Of a DNA stretch of 64,000 nucleotides, positions 31,961 to 44,165 are shown piece by piece. The DNA comes from Diogma glabrata. Its lineage: Eukaryota; Arthropoda; Insecta; Diptera; Cylindrotomidae. Position 1 is the stretch's first letter, and each line of letters starts with the position of its first letter. Below the pieces are notes generated by a model. That model saw only the letters and a program-made list of their open reading frames with translations, did not search any database and was not told the DNA's origin. A program made the translations under genes and the position numbers. The stretch is taken from the NCBI GenBank assembly GCA_963693315.1, contig OY856188.1:194690322-194754321 (forward strand), read 5' to 3'.

Positions 31961-32214
31961 ATTTTGGTCTCACATACCAATCCCGACTATCAAGATTTCT
32001 CCAAATTCAATGTTCCTACTCGTAATCACTTAAAATGAACGTTTTTTAAGCAAAAAATATGCAAATTCGCTTGTTTTGACACACTTGAAGATTTTTTTGA
32101 CACACTTCCGGTACAATTATCGAACACATCGTCCTTTCGGCTCTTCCCATTGAACCTATTTTTACCTCTTCCCTTTAAACCTATTTTTAGAAAAAAAAAT
32201 GTTTCAAATCCTTC

Positions 32215-32427
32215 CAGCGGTTTTCTAGATTTCGTAGGTTGTGACGGACGGCCGGCCGGCCGGACGTACGGCCGACAGACAGACAAACATTTAATTTTTT
32301 TGCTTTTTTAGAATCAGTAGGTCCTAAAACATCGAGAAATGCCAAAAAAAGTGGGGGTAAGAATTTCACTTTGAGCTCATGAATGTAATACTTAGGTCTT
32401 TCAGACCGAAGTAATATGTTTTGAATA
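32215..32427 (+). repeat. Dispersed repeat, same family as 5711-5896
   Basis: Includes a short GC-rich simple-sequence run (GGCCGGCCGGCCGG, then ACAGACAGACA) and the terminal CTTAGGTCTTTCAGACCGAA. The GC-rich run is longer here than in the 5.7-kb copy. Confidence 0.65.
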
Positions 32428-32574
32428 CAAACAAACAATGTGAACCATGCATACGTTAATTGTTTTTAATTAATTTAACTTGATTTAAGTAAAATCAAAC
32501 CTAATCCGTTTCAACCAATTAGTTGTAATGAAGATTTATTTTGTAATTAATAGCCTAGCCCTATTCTTGGAAGG

Positions 32575-33230
32575 ATCTCCGCATGGAGGGATCAGCTTTT
32601 ATTGATTTGTTAATTTTTTTTTATTTTTGATCCACGGGTGTGACAACCCCGCGTACTCCAGTCCCTGCTATTGACATATGAGTTAACGTGAGATATCACA
32701 TACCACTGGCAATAGTAGTGAGATATCACTTGCCAAGGTGATATCTTAAGGGTGCTGGCGGATGAACTGTATTCAGTCAATGGTAGCATCCTCAATCTTA
32801 GCAATGGCATACTCCTTGATGAAACGAGTCTTCATATAACTCTATATCTGGGCTTTAATCGTTGGGGAAGATAGTGCGACACATAATCAAGGATTATGCC
32901 ACTAGCTGGATTATTGGCAACCCCATTTTAATTTTGTTCCTGCAAATTTTTAAAACAAATTTGCTTTCTATCTCTTATTTTATTTTTTTTTCCTCTATCC
33001 TATCATGAAATATTGGCTTATATCATATTTTATATGTGATAAGATTTATCGTTTAGTTATCTATTATTTAACAAAAAATATAAAAAAAAACACAAAAGAA
33101 AGATTGGCGTCCCTTAACATCCTTAGAACGCATGTTGTTGTGGGACCTTGGTGTTTTGTGTTGTTGTGACATATATTGTAATGCCTACTACATAACAAAT
33201 TTTACTAAACAATAAAAATATCCTACGCGA
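32575..33230 (+). mobile_element. LINE deletion derivative: 5' region joined to 3' tail
   Basis: 32575-33070 matches the 5' region of the LINE at 42490-43000 (CCCCGCGTACT, TGACATATGAGTTA, GTGAGATATCACATACCACT, GATATCTTA, GGGTGCTGGCGGA, ATCATGAAATATTGGC). Directly after, 33096-33225 matches the LINE 3' tail (GCATGTTGTTGTGGGACC, TGTTGTTGTGACATATATTG). The whole coding region is absent. The result is a compact non-coding element with the putative promoter and the 3' end recognised by the LINE machinery, comparable to half-LINE or SINE-like derivatives. Confidence 0.75.
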
Positions 33231-33234
33231 TTGG

Positions 33235-33670
33235 GGGCATCTATTGTTTTAAATCGTTAAGCAGATCTGAAAGTTCGATAGCATGTCAATATTCTGATGT
33301 ATAAACATTTTTTCTCTAATAGTCTTCGTGCTTTGTCCGTTGATGAGATCCGCAGAAGCACTTCGTAAACTAGTTTGTTCGAAAGCATAACCTGCCGACT
33401 GACAGTATGTACTTTAATTAGTTATACTAGCATGACATTTTAGAGATAATTTAATTGGTTCATTTGATATTTCCACATTACATTGAGTTAACGGTAATAA
33501 ATCGTTGTCCGTAGTTTGTGATAGCGAATAAAATGAAATAACTTGAATTGAACTTTGAACTTTGATTCAAAATTTCTCGCCGATCTGGAGTTATATTTAA
33601 CTGCATACCAAATCTTGAAGTTTGAAAAAAAAAAACTTGAAAATGTTGATTGGTGTGTTATTTCCATTAT
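33235..33670. other. AT-rich stretch, nothing recognised
   Basis: No frame, repeat or terminus could be supported between the LINE derivative and the tandem duplication. Confidence 0.5.
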
Positions 33671-36180
33671 TAATGTTGGACTCAATTCTTCATCACTGTT
33701 ATTTGTTTATAATTCAAAGCAGATTACCCATTCTTCAAATTTTATTAATATAGTCCTGTTATGCCTTGTACGAGGTTGCCTGTGACCTTAGATTATAAAA
33801 TATACAGGATAAGTAATATTTGTGTATCTACACTATAAAACTATAAAAAAAATTGAAGCTATTTTTTAAATATAAATTTTGGATTGAAAATAATTTCCAC
33901 AAAAGAAAAGGCTCCTGCAAAAATAAATACAAAAATACAGGGTCCCATGCAGCATTTTTATCTCTTTCCATTTATAGAAAACAAATATATTATTATTCTT
34001 CTATTGCCAGAAAGAAGTAACTGCCAAATAATATATATTTCATTTTAATTTCATTCTAAATTAAAACAAAACCTGAAACAGTAAACCATATAAACAATAT
34101 CCATTTCATTTTAAATTTAGTTGAAATGAAAACAAAACCAAAGCGTACATGATAAAATTTTAGTTAGGATCAAATTTTCAGTTTTAATATTATCAGTTTT
34201 ATTTTAATCGAAATACTTTTGACAAACATAAAATAAAATTGAATAAGGTTGGTCATTCTCCAATCGGTAAAAATGTTAAATACCAAATTTCTACATAAGT
34301 CTGTTATTTTGTAAGCATATTTGGTCAAGCAAGGGAAAACCTCGATGGTGTTTAAATTTCTAGGCTACTGTGTTTTTTCAGTGCAAATACTATCACGTTA
34401 AAATCGCACACTACTTTATGTAAATAAAAATAACTTCAACTTAAAAAGATATTACTTATCCTGTGTATTTTATAATCTAAGCCTGTGACAGTCAATCTAA
34501 AGTTTTTCAAAAATGTGGTTTTACACAACGCTTTGATTTTTTAAAAGGCTTTCATTTATCTCAGTTGTTGTAATTAGGTTTTCTCATTCTAACAAATAAA
34601 TATTAACCCATACACGAAAATCAGCCATGTAAAAAACAAAACAACCAAATGAAACAGATAGAAAAAAATCACTCACATAAACGACCTCATACTATCAAAT
34701 TTAGACAAAGGATCCTTCACAATTTAACCAATTATTAATATTGCGTACATATTTCATTTATAACAATGCAAGACAAATCACCTTATTAACGATAACAACA
34801 CCAACACACCTGAGCAGAAACAAAAAAATGTATGTTTGTTACACATTAAAATGAAATAAAGAAAAATGTAACATGATAAACTAAAATACTATTTATTTAT
34901 ACAGTGAATGAAACGTTGTATACAGTCAGATATTATTTATGAAGCGTATCCCAAATTATTTGATAATAAGAAATGAAGGTATGATGATTGTGAAAACTGT
35001 CTGTTTTAAATTTTAAAAAAGTTTTAGATTTTAAAAGAAAATTTCTAATAATAAGATTTTTTTAGTCGTTACAGATGTTTATAAACGGCTAGACAATGTG
35101 TTTATCCTCCAATCGAGTTTTATGTACCTGACCAAATTTAGAATGAAATATATTGAAATGATTAGCATGTCGTAGACCAAAAGCCAACTACAACTTTCAT
35201 CGACGATTAGAACTGTAATTTAGAGAAATTTTTTTCTTGATGTACTGATTCTTGGATGGTAAAGATCGTTGGATGGTAAAGAATGTTGGACTCAATTCTT
35301 CATCACTGTTATTTGTTTATAATTCAAAGCAGATTACCCATTCTTCAACTTTTATTAATTTAGTCCTGTTATGCCTTGAAAATACGAGGTCGCCTGTGAC
35401 CGCCAATCTAAAGTTTTTCAAAAATGTGGTTTCACACAACGCTTTGATTTTTTAAAAGGCTTTCATTTATCTCAGTTGTTGTGATTAGGTTTTCTCATTC
35501 TAACAAATAAATATTAACCCATACACGAAAATCAGCCATGTAAAAAACAGAAAAACCAAATGAAACAGACAGAAAAAAATCACTCACATAAACGACCTCA
35601 TACTATCAAATTTAGACAAAGGGTCCTTCACAATTTAACCAATTATTAATATTGCGTACATATTTCATTTATAACAATGCAAGACAAATCACCTTATTAA
35701 CGATAACAACACCAACACACCTGAGCAGAAACAAAAAAATATATGTTTGTTACACATTAAAATGAAATAAAGAAAGATGTAACATGATAAACTAAAATAC
35801 GGATTTATTTATACAGTGAATGAAACGTTGTATACAGTCAGATATTATTTATGAAGCTTATCCCAAATTATTTGATAATAAGAAATGAAGGTATGATGAT
35901 TGTGAGAACTGTCTGTTTTAAATTTTAAAAAAGTTTTGGATTTTAAAAGAAAATTTATAACAATTAGATTTTTTTAGTCGTTACAGATGTTTATAAACGG
36001 CTAGACAATGTGTTGATCCTCCAATCGAGTTTTATGTACCAGACCAAATTTAGAATGAAATATATTGAAATGATTAGCATGTCGTAGACCAAAAGCCAAC
36101 AACAACTTTCATCGACGATTAGAACTGTAATTTAGAGACAATTTTTCCTGATGTACTGATTCTTGGATGGTAAAGATCGT
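33671..36180 (+). repeat. Tandem duplication of a unit of about 900 bp
   Basis: Copy 1 (33671-33786 plus 34490-35280) and copy 2 (35281-36180) are direct repeats with high identity, from GTTGGACTCAATTCTTCATC to CTTGGATGGTAAAGATCGTT. The junction carries a duplicated TTGGATGGTAAAG word. Copy 1 is interrupted by a MITE (33787-34481). A third, more diverged partial copy lies at 51655-52010. The unit is non-coding as far as seen. Confidence 0.88.
33787..34481. mobile_element. MITE with 8-bp target duplication and proven empty site
   Basis: The ends are inverted repeats of about 33 bp starting CTTAGATTATAAAATA. CCTGTGAC is duplicated on both sides (33779-33786 and 34482-34489). The tandem copy at 35393-35400 has CCTGTGAC once and no element. 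The 8-bp duplication fits hAT, P or Merlin elements; the CTTAG end does not decide between them. Confidence 0.88.
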
Positions 36181-37098
36181 TCGTAGTCTCAGCGACCCAG
36201 TTATGTTAAATTGTAAGGAGCTAATCGAAGTTTTCGATTTTCTAAATCACTTCTTTTTTTTAAATATTGGTTGAGATAGGTATAAATGTATATTAATAGT
36301 AATTAACCATATCCACAAATTGTTAGCGAATTGACGATGACCAAAAAAAACTTTTTCATGGGCATGAATAGATATTTTGAACTCTGTACGCCATTTTTAA
36401 ATTTTAAGATTCAAATAAGCGAATCTTAAAATATGTTTAGATATCTCAGCGGAGTTGCTTATAATCCAAAAAGATATTTGTTGGCAAGTTTGGATAAAAT
36501 TGATCATAGGAAATTTAGTACATTCGTTTATTAGCGTGAATAAATCTGGTAAAAGTGGAATGGGGTGCCAACCTAAGATGGTTTCAACAACGATAATCTC
36601 CACATGGTCGCCAATCATTTTATTATTTCTTCGGAGCTAAATCGCAGAGTAGATCAAACACAAGACGAGACAGTCTTAATCAGTTCTAACTGGACTATGT
36701 ATCTCAACAACCCGTCATTGGTTTTTTAAAACTTTGTACGAAAAATGAAATGGCCGTACTGTGGTTTTTGACTAGGACATAAAATTTGTGCTTATGATTT
36801 GAGTAAGAGCTGGGAAATCTGAAAATATTTCTCCGACGCTTTGCTGAATGTATGTGATGAAATATTATACAAATACGAGCTGCTTAGTGTTCACTAACAA
36901 ATTTGTGCATGAATCAAGAAATCACTTGCGCACAAGCTGGTGCATCAAACTATGCTAACTAACTGATATTGCGACACATTAGTACCGTAATTATTGGGGG
37001 AAAGTAACCTTAATCTATATTTCGGGATTTTGAATCATATTTGTGAATTTAAGATTCACTGGTGAGTGGTGGCTGTCAGACAGCGGACATTGTTTTGT
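36181..37098. other. Unassigned, with a 73-codon minus-strand frame at 36397-36618
   Basis: The frame reads MIGDHVEIIVVETILGWHP and continues with hydrophobic and Cys residues, but no family is recognised and the opposite strand is open as well, so coding is doubtful. The rest is AT-rich. Confidence 0.35.
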
Positions 37099-37106
37099 TT
37101 TTAAAC

Positions 37107-37891
37107 CAGGGTTTCGAACCCGAACCCTGAACCCGCTCCGGAGCAAGATTTTTTTAAAATTATGTGAACCCGAACCCAATCAAAAACGCGGTTTAGGTTC
37201 AATTTTTAAAATAGGAAATTTAGGAAGTTTGGATAAGAAATTTCATATTTCGCATAATTTTTTTTGTTGCAAACAAGATTATTTTGTTTATTATTTGCTT
37301 CAGTAGAGAATAATGAATAGTGAGAATTAAATGAACATTTTTTTCCAAAATAAATATGTGCGTAACATAAATACGGTATGTAATGTAACATAAAAAATTA
37401 AAAAAATAACAATAAAATAAAAATAAAAAAATCCCATATAATGTAAAAACATTTCCATAATATGGAGTCTAATAACAGTGGAAAAATTCAACTTAAGCAC
37501 AAATAAATAAGTTATGAAGAAGTTTCAACTTCGAAATTGTCATCGCCTCAACGGCGTAATCGATAGCGTGTCTGCCCAAGGATTCGAGCCGGGCACTGAC
37601 GAGGAAGGTTCGAATTCATCCGAAACACGAAAAATGTGAATTGGAGTTTTTTTCTGAGAAACTTCAAACCATACCTTTGAATTGAAAAAATTGCAATTAC
37701 TTCTTTACTTACTTGAGTTTAATTGATCTCAAAAATTCTCAATTAAAAAATAATGAATTCATAAAAAAAAATCGACAAAATTGTTTTTTTTTGTAACAAA
37801 TTTGAACCCGAACCCGAACCGAACCCGAACCCACTAAATTTTAATGTATTGAACCCGAACCTGCACCCAAATTTCTGGGTTCGAAACACTG
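37107..37891. mobile_element. hAT-type element with GAACCC-rich ends and 8-bp target duplication
   Basis: TTTTAAAC flanks both sides (37099-37106 and 37892-37899). The ends are CAGGGTTTCGAACCC and inverted CAGTGTTTCGAACCC. GAACCCGAACCC repeats fill both subterminal zones (37118-37180 and 37803-37870) and are likely transposase-binding arrays. No transposase remains in 785 bp. A tRNA-like block lies in the middle. Confidence 0.9.
37544..37625 (+). other. tRNA-like block, possible SINE head
   Basis: CAACGGCGTAATCGATAGCG resembles an RNA polymerase III A box, and GGTTCGAATTC (37609-37619) matches a B box at a distance usual for tRNA genes. The arms do not fold into a convincing tRNA by eye and no CCA or terminator follows directly, so a SINE fragment is likelier than a tRNA gene. 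Confidence 0.35.
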
Positions 37892-37899
37892 TTTTAAAC

Positions 37900-39050
37900 T
37901 AAATTCGAAACAGGTGGATATAGGATAACATACTTCAGCTCCCGTCACGATGAACAATTATAGTTTGGTGTTATTACATCGGAAAAACAGATCGTCTTTA
38001 ATTTTAATATTAGCGTTTATTGCATTTTGTTTCGACTGATTCATTTTCTGAATTTCTTTACATTTGTAGGATTAAACAACTTGGAGGAGTGATGTCTTAA
38101 CCATCGTTTAACCCTTGGTTTGAATTTTCGGTGAATGAAAGTTGCCTACCTCAAGTTTGACAAAGTTTAGTAGATCGTGTACTGCTTCCTAAACTCTATC
38201 TGCAGTTGGAAGGAGTATTGGAGTATTGCCTGATCCCTTTTTATCGAGACCAAACCTGTCACTAACGGTTAATCTGGCAATTCGCGAGTTTGGGATACAC
38301 CCCGCAGAAACTACCAGTTATTTGAAAGAGCTAATAGAAGCTTGAGGGTTTCTAATTTTCTACGGGGAGAATGAGTTTTTCGATTTGTATCCGTAAATGA
38401 TAAGACTGAAATAACGTTTTTATCTTACTTTATCAATCGTATATAAGTGATGGCATCCGACAATTTACGTGCTATTCAGCTGCATTCTATATGGAGGATT
38501 TAGAATGGTGATCAGAATCCAAAATTTGTGAGAGATTATTTGAATTACTATTATTATGGATTTTAGAGTTTCTGAATTCTTTTTTCAGTTGGTTTCTTGA
38601 ATTTCATAAAATTTGAATTTCATAAAACAACATTGCCGAAAAAAAATCAATATATTTTTCAATATAAAATTCTATTACTTTTATTTATACCAAAAATACT
38701 CACAAGTTTAAATTATGATTAAAAATTTTGGATTATAAACAAAGGAGACAGTATACAAGAAGATACGTTTTAATCTTTTTTTCTATAAATATAATTAATG
38801 AACTTTAATATGTTAATATAATATAATATAAATATAATTAATGAATAATGCGAGAAATAAACTAGTCTTTCTATATATGTTTTTATCCAACAAGAAATAT
38901 GATTTCAACAGAAAATAAAAATTCAATCAAATGGTTGAATTTCATCAAAAATTCATATATCTTTTAATATTTTTTTACTAGAGTATTTGATTATTTACAG
39001 TTATATTTGTTTAAATGTTTAAAAGAGGAAGCAAAAAAAATTAGCTTAGT
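37900..39050. other. AT-rich stretch without a recognised gene
   Basis: Mixed composition up to 38520, then strongly AT-rich. No frame above chance and no termini found. Confidence 0.5.
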
Positions 39051-39053
39051 TGA

Positions 39054-40915
39054 ATGAAATTTAGAGTAGCATTAATTGATAATATAATATACAACATGTG
39101 TAATAAAAAAACATATTTACAAAATGTATTACGATGCATTACGATGAATACATGTCCATTTAATTCAACAACAAGATTTGGTACAACAATTGATGCGGTT
39201 TTTTCAAAAAATTCAACGAATTTGCAAAGTAAAGTTTATGTTTCTCACTTTAGTTATCATAAACCTCTAATTTCATATTTCAATTATGATAATAATTAAA
39301 TTGACTTAGTAATACATTTTGTATATGGGTAATTCTTTTACAAACCGAACACCTTTCTGACCGACCCATTTTTGATTTGGCTCAAATTTTTTTAGGGGTT
39401 TTTTATCGAAAAAAAAGATATACCTGCTCGAGGATTTTTTTTTTTTTTGGAAAATAGAGCTGTTCTAACTTTCGAGAATTTCATGATTTTCGGCTTGAAG
39501 ACTTATTTTCAAAAATTCATAACTTCGGTTTTATAGAAGATAGAAGGTTTTTCTTTTCTTTATTTGAAAGTTAAAAGATGGAATTTTTTAAAAATAAATA
39601 TTTTCAACTAAAGTTATTAACGAATTCCTATTGTTATAAACAAATAAAATGTTAAAACTAAATTTTAACCATTGCCCCACCCATGAAATTAGTTTTCAAT
39701 ATAATCATCGTATTCATCGTTCAATTTCCTATAAAAAAAGTATTTTTTTTAATGGAGAAATGATATTTACTGTTAGAAATAAATTAATTTATCGAGCGCG
39801 GGACGACAAAAAATTCAATATATGGGTCATTCTGTTACATACCGAACAGATTAGGACAAAATGTGACTACGGAATTTTTGATTCAGCTGAAAATTTTTTT
39901 AGGGGTTCTATATAAACATAACGATATACTTGTTTGAGAATTTTTTCTTTTTTTTGTTTTTTAGGGAAAATAGAGCGGTTCTAAATTCCGAGAATTTTGT
40001 GATTTTTGGCTTGAAGACTTGTTTTCAAAGACTTATAACTTCGGTTCTGGTAAAGATAGACACTTTTTGTTTGTTTTATTTTAAAGAATAGAGATGCAAT
40101 TTAAAAAAAAAATTGTTAATTATAAAAATTATTAACAAATTCCTATTATTATAAACAAATAAAATTTTAAAATCAGTTTTTAGTAATTATCTAAAAAAAA
40201 TAAATAGTGTTTAATGTAATCATCGTGTTCTACGTTCAATTTTCAATAAGAAACGTATATTTAATTAGTGGAGAAATGAGTTTTACTGTTAGAAATGAAC
40301 TAATTTATCGAGCGCGAGACGATAACAAATTTTATAAATTTTTGTCGTCCGGCGCTGGAAAAATTAACTTATTTGTAACAGTAAAACTCATTTCTTCATT
40401 AATTAAATATACGTTTCTTATTGAAAATTGAACGTAGAACACGATGATTACATTAAACACTCTTTATTGTTTTTAAATGGGGCAATGGTTAAAATTTAGT
40501 TTTAACATTTTATTTGTTTATAACAATAGGAATTTGTTAATAACTTTAGTTGAAAATATTTATTTTTAAAAAATTCCATCTTTTAACTTTCAAATAAAGA
40601 AAAGAAAAACCTTCTATCTTCTATAAAACCGAAGTTATGAATTTTTGAAAATAAGTCTTCAAGCCGAAAATCATGAAATTCTCGAAATTTAGAACAGCTC
40701 TATTTTCCAAAAAAAAAAAAAAATCCTCGAGCAGGTATATCTTTTTTTTCGATAAAAAACCCCTAAAAAAAATTTCAGCCAAATCAAAAATGGGTCGGTC
40801 AGATTTTGTCCAAATCTGTTCGGTTTATAAAAGAATTACCCATATGTGTCTTTTTATTACACATGTTGTAAATTATATTATCAATAAATGCCACTCTAAA
40901 TTTCAATATGATATA
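39054..40915. repeat. Large imperfect palindrome of two direct and one inverted unit
   Basis: A unit of about 500 bp, from ATGGGTAATTCTTTTACAAA to ATTTATCGAGCGCGGGACGA, occurs at 39323-39800 and again at 39815-40333, and inverted at 40345-40856. Landmarks are TTTTTAGGGGTT, AAATAGAGC-GTTCTAA, TTGAAGACTT, TAACTTCGGTT and AATCATCGTGTTC. Outer flanks (39060-39112 and 40862-40912) are also inverse copies. The centre is near 40338. The transcript of this region could fold into long double-stranded RNA. Confidence 0.85.
39116..39322. mobile_element. About 205-bp MITE in the left arm of the palindrome
   Basis: TACAAAATGTATTAC and its inverse GTAATACATTTTGTA bound the segment. The other palindrome arm lacks it and runs straight through, so this is an insertion after the inverted duplication. 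A TAT at each side may be the target duplication. Confidence 0.65.
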
Positions 40916-42480
40916 TTTATTTTATATTTAATCGTTTTAGTAATACCTGCCACAGTAGCTAAAGAAGATTTGCTTCAAACGCGTGTAAAAATTACACGCA
41001 TTTTGTTATTGATTGAATGAAAAATGAAAAAAAATATAAATTTAAAACATAACGAAACTCAATAATTAAGTAACTAAAATCGACACATCTAACTAATATA
41101 ATATTTAACACGAGACTGAATAAAAAATATAATAACATTAACAAATGATAGACTAATAATATTTCATTCCAAAAAATTATGAAGCATAATCGATTGTATC
41201 GTATACTTGCCGAAAATAATATTCGTTTGTCTTAATTATTTCATTGTTGTTTGAATTTCTTCTTTATTTTATTTTTTATTATTGTTTGATGTAATTGTGT
41301 GAATGTATGTGTGCACGATTTAAAATTAGAGTGTAGTATGATACAGATGAATTTATATGATTTTATTATAATTTATTTTACTGAACGTCATTTCCGTTTG
41401 AAAACGTTACTTCCGTCCGAAAAAAGATTTGAGTTACTTGTCATAGAAGTTTTACTTCAAAAAAATAAACCCAAAAACTTGGTTTTTCTTTGTTAAGTAA
41501 ATCAAACAAAAATCTCCATATTCAAATCTCATCGTTCACCTTTGATTTTTTATAACCGCATAAAAGATATTAAAACAAAAACTATAAAGTTTTGATTTTT
41601 GAATATAATTCAAAAAGTCAGACAAATTATTTTTTTTTTCGAACACTTCATGTTGGAATCGCTTAAATATGAAATTAAAAATATCTCGGCAATTCGCCAA
41701 TCTACTTAGTTTTAAATTTTAATCTTGTTTAAAGTATTTATAGGATTTTTGAAAATTTTGAATGTTAAATAACGGAATTCTGTTGACGAATTCTCGTAGA
41801 ATAGAGACGATTTGTTGGAGATTTATTAATTAAAAATAGTTTAAACCTTTCAGAAAAACCGGCACCTTTTCCAATATCGTAAGCAAATTACTCAAATCAA
41901 TTCTTACTTTCTGAGACATGATGTCTCCAATTTCACAACATAAAACAAAAACAATATTTTTCTTTTTAATTTTCAAAATACGTAAATTAAAAACTTAACA
42001 TCATCATCATTATAAAGAAAATAAAAATTAATTTTAATAACAACAAAAAAAATTTAAGATTTATGTAATTAAAATTTACAACATGCTTTGATAGTTCATA
42101 AAAATATAATTTAATGGCTGTCAAATTCGTCCACGAAAATAAATCTTCAAAAAGATTAAAAAAAAAGAAATATTGATTCAGATTCGTTGAATTACTTTTT
42201 TTTTTAATTATTTTTGGTTGTTTGTTGTTTGTTGCGCTGATCCTTTACACTTTGATTTTTTGTCAATTTATTTCGTGGGAATTAGATTGAAGTTTAAGAT
42301 TTTAGATTTTCTTATAAATAAAATTTTGCAGCATTTTTGTTTGTTGGTTGAATAATAATAAAAAACGGGCGTAAGAGTTTAGACGATAGTTGAATTCAAA
42401 TTTCTATCTATCAATGCAATGACAATACCACTATATATAACTTTTTGAGTGTAACTTGATGACTTTAATTGAATATGGAA
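40916..42480. other. AT-rich stretch without a recognised gene
   Basis: Short chance frames only. No repeats shared with the rest of the window were noticed. Confidence 0.5.
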
Positions 42481-42489
42481 AATTTGAGT

Positions 42490-43175
42490 TATTTCCTACA
42501 CCGCAGGAGGGATCGATTTTGATCGATTATGATCAATGTTGATCTACGAGTCTGACTACCCCGCGTACTTCAGTCCCTGCCATTGACATATGAGTTAGCG
42601 TGAGATATCACATACCACTGGCAATGGCAAGAGATATCATTAGCCAAGATGATATCTTAGGGTGCTGGCGGACGAACTTTAATTAGTCAACGGCAGCACT
42701 CCCGGTCTTAGCTAGGCAGCGTTCCGTAGTATTACCGCTCATTGGCGGAATCAGGCCAACATATAATTATGTGTGGGCTTTGTGCCTCGATTGAGGTGGT
42801 GAGCGGTGGTCTGGGGTGCGCTGCATCAGGTGGATTATTGGCAATTAGTTTTGTTTTGTTTTCTGCAAATTTCTCACAATTTGTTTTTCACTTATTATTG
42901 ATTATTATTTCTTTATCTTTTCATGAAATATTGGCATATGTCACATTTTATTGTATGATTTGATTTTTGCTTAGATATCCATTCTTTAATAAAACATAAA
43001 AAAATAAACCTTTTGATACATATATGGTAGTACAACAGAAAGGATATAAGTCTGCAAGTGGTAAAACAAATATGCGTAATCCACCCGCCCATAAAGCGGT
43101 TTGTACACTGTATTTGCAGGGACAACACATATATGAATCAAAAACATCTGCGGATTGAACGCTAACCATGACTAC
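42490..43175 (+). promoter_or_regulatory. LINE 5' untranslated region (putative internal promoter)
   Basis: Matches 32575-33070. It is upstream of the endonuclease start and GC-richer than the surroundings, with TATGAGTTAGCGTGAGATAT and GATATCTTAGGGTGCTGGCG. Being kept in the coding-less derivative suggests it holds the promoter; that is inference. Confidence 0.55.
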
Positions 43176-44165
43176 GTGCAACATCATCTTGAGCACCGAC
43201 AAACCGAACATTCTATTCCTTACAGAAACAAAAGTTTCTGAAAAATTTCTCTCTATCCCGCGTAAGAAAAAGCTAAGGGGCCAAGCCTGGGCCAAGACCG
43301 CCCCATAGCTTTTGGGGGTTGGGCCAGGCTTAACAATTTCAAACGGCCTAAGCTTGGGCGAAGCTTGGACTGATGTCCTGGGGCCAAGTCTGGCAAATTA
43401 GGCTTTGGCCAAGTCTGGCAAATCAGGCTTGGGCCAAGTCTGGCAAATATGACTTGGGCCAGGTCTACCAAACCAATTTTTATTCCAGACCTTTAAATGT
43501 GTGGAAAGAGTAACATATATGAAAATAAAGATAAACATAATGTGTGCAGGCCCATGTTTACAACGCATTAGACTGTTTAATAACGAGTAATATAATAAAC
43601 TGAACTTTGGTTCAGTCTAGGCATTTACAACTGACCATACCTGGCCCAAAGCTAACTAGCAAAGGCTTGGCTCGCCAATACTGGCCCGAGATTGGTCCGT
43701 TGTTTAACATTGGCAGCTCCTACCCGGGATAGAATCGCTTAATTCCAAATATAGGCTTAATTATAATTAAATCCAGAAATTACTTTTTTTACAATAGCCT
43801 TATACCGGTCCACCAACAAACGTAACCCAAACTTTTTTAATTTACTGATTTACTGACAAAAATTGTGGACGAGATTAGAGCAAAGTCCCCTAATTGTAAG
43901 GTTATCGTTACCGATGACTTCAACGTCCACAACAAATCATGGTTGGAATTCTCCAAATCGACCGATGATGTTGACAATAGTGGAAAACAGGCAGAAATTT
44001 TTGCCGCGTCTCAGCGGCTATCCAAATTGTTAAAAGTCCAACTTTCACTTCCCGTAATGGCGGTGATAATAGTTTTCTTTTAGATCTTTATCTTACCACA
44101 ATGCCAGATATTACGAGTGTTGATGTCGCAAAAGGTAGTATTGGAAACTCTGATAATTATTTAAT
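43176..44165 (+). pseudogene. LINE endonuclease, split by a MITE
   Basis: 43195-43250 reads KPNILFLTETKVSEKFLSIP, the first conserved endonuclease block, then a MITE interrupts. After it, the frame at 43865 reads CKVIVTDDFNVHNKSWLEF (the GDFN block with Gly changed to Asp) and 44101-44170 reads NSDNYLISSVI, the degenerate SDH block with His replaced by Asn. Key residues are lost and frames shift several times. Confidence 0.8.
43253..43732. mobile_element. GGCCAAG-rich MITE inserted in the LINE endonuclease
   Basis: The ends CTATCCCGCGTAAGA and inverted CTATCCCGGGTAGGA form a terminal repeat of about 15 bp. The interior matches the repeat at 18794-20246 and includes three short tandem units of GGCCAAGTCTGGCAAAT (43384-43450). 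A clear target duplication is not seen. It has no coding capacity. Confidence 0.7.

Larger units (their letters stand above)
30725..32427. repeat. Composite repeat region, possibly one element
   Basis: ACTTCGGTCTG near 30769 is inverted as CAGACCGAAGT near 32402, suggesting an element with inverted ends. The interior contains AT-rich satellite-like repeats (31030-31960). The right end (32215-32427) is shared with 5711-5896. No coding part was recognised; whether it is a single element is uncertain. Confidence 0.4.

Noticed and set aside
36397..36618. Minus-strand frame as a chemoreceptor-like gene
   Set aside because: It is hydrophobic with some plausible residues, but no motif, no neighbouring exon and both strands open. 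Evidence is too weak.
37118..37870. Telomere-like or satellite GAACCC repeats
   Set aside because: The repeats are confined to the two ends of a hAT element with exact target duplication and are its subterminal arrays.
42742..42963. 73-codon frame MAESGQHIIMCGL as a small secreted protein
   Set aside because: It lies in the LINE 5' untranslated region, and the homologous part at 32.8 kb does not keep the frame.
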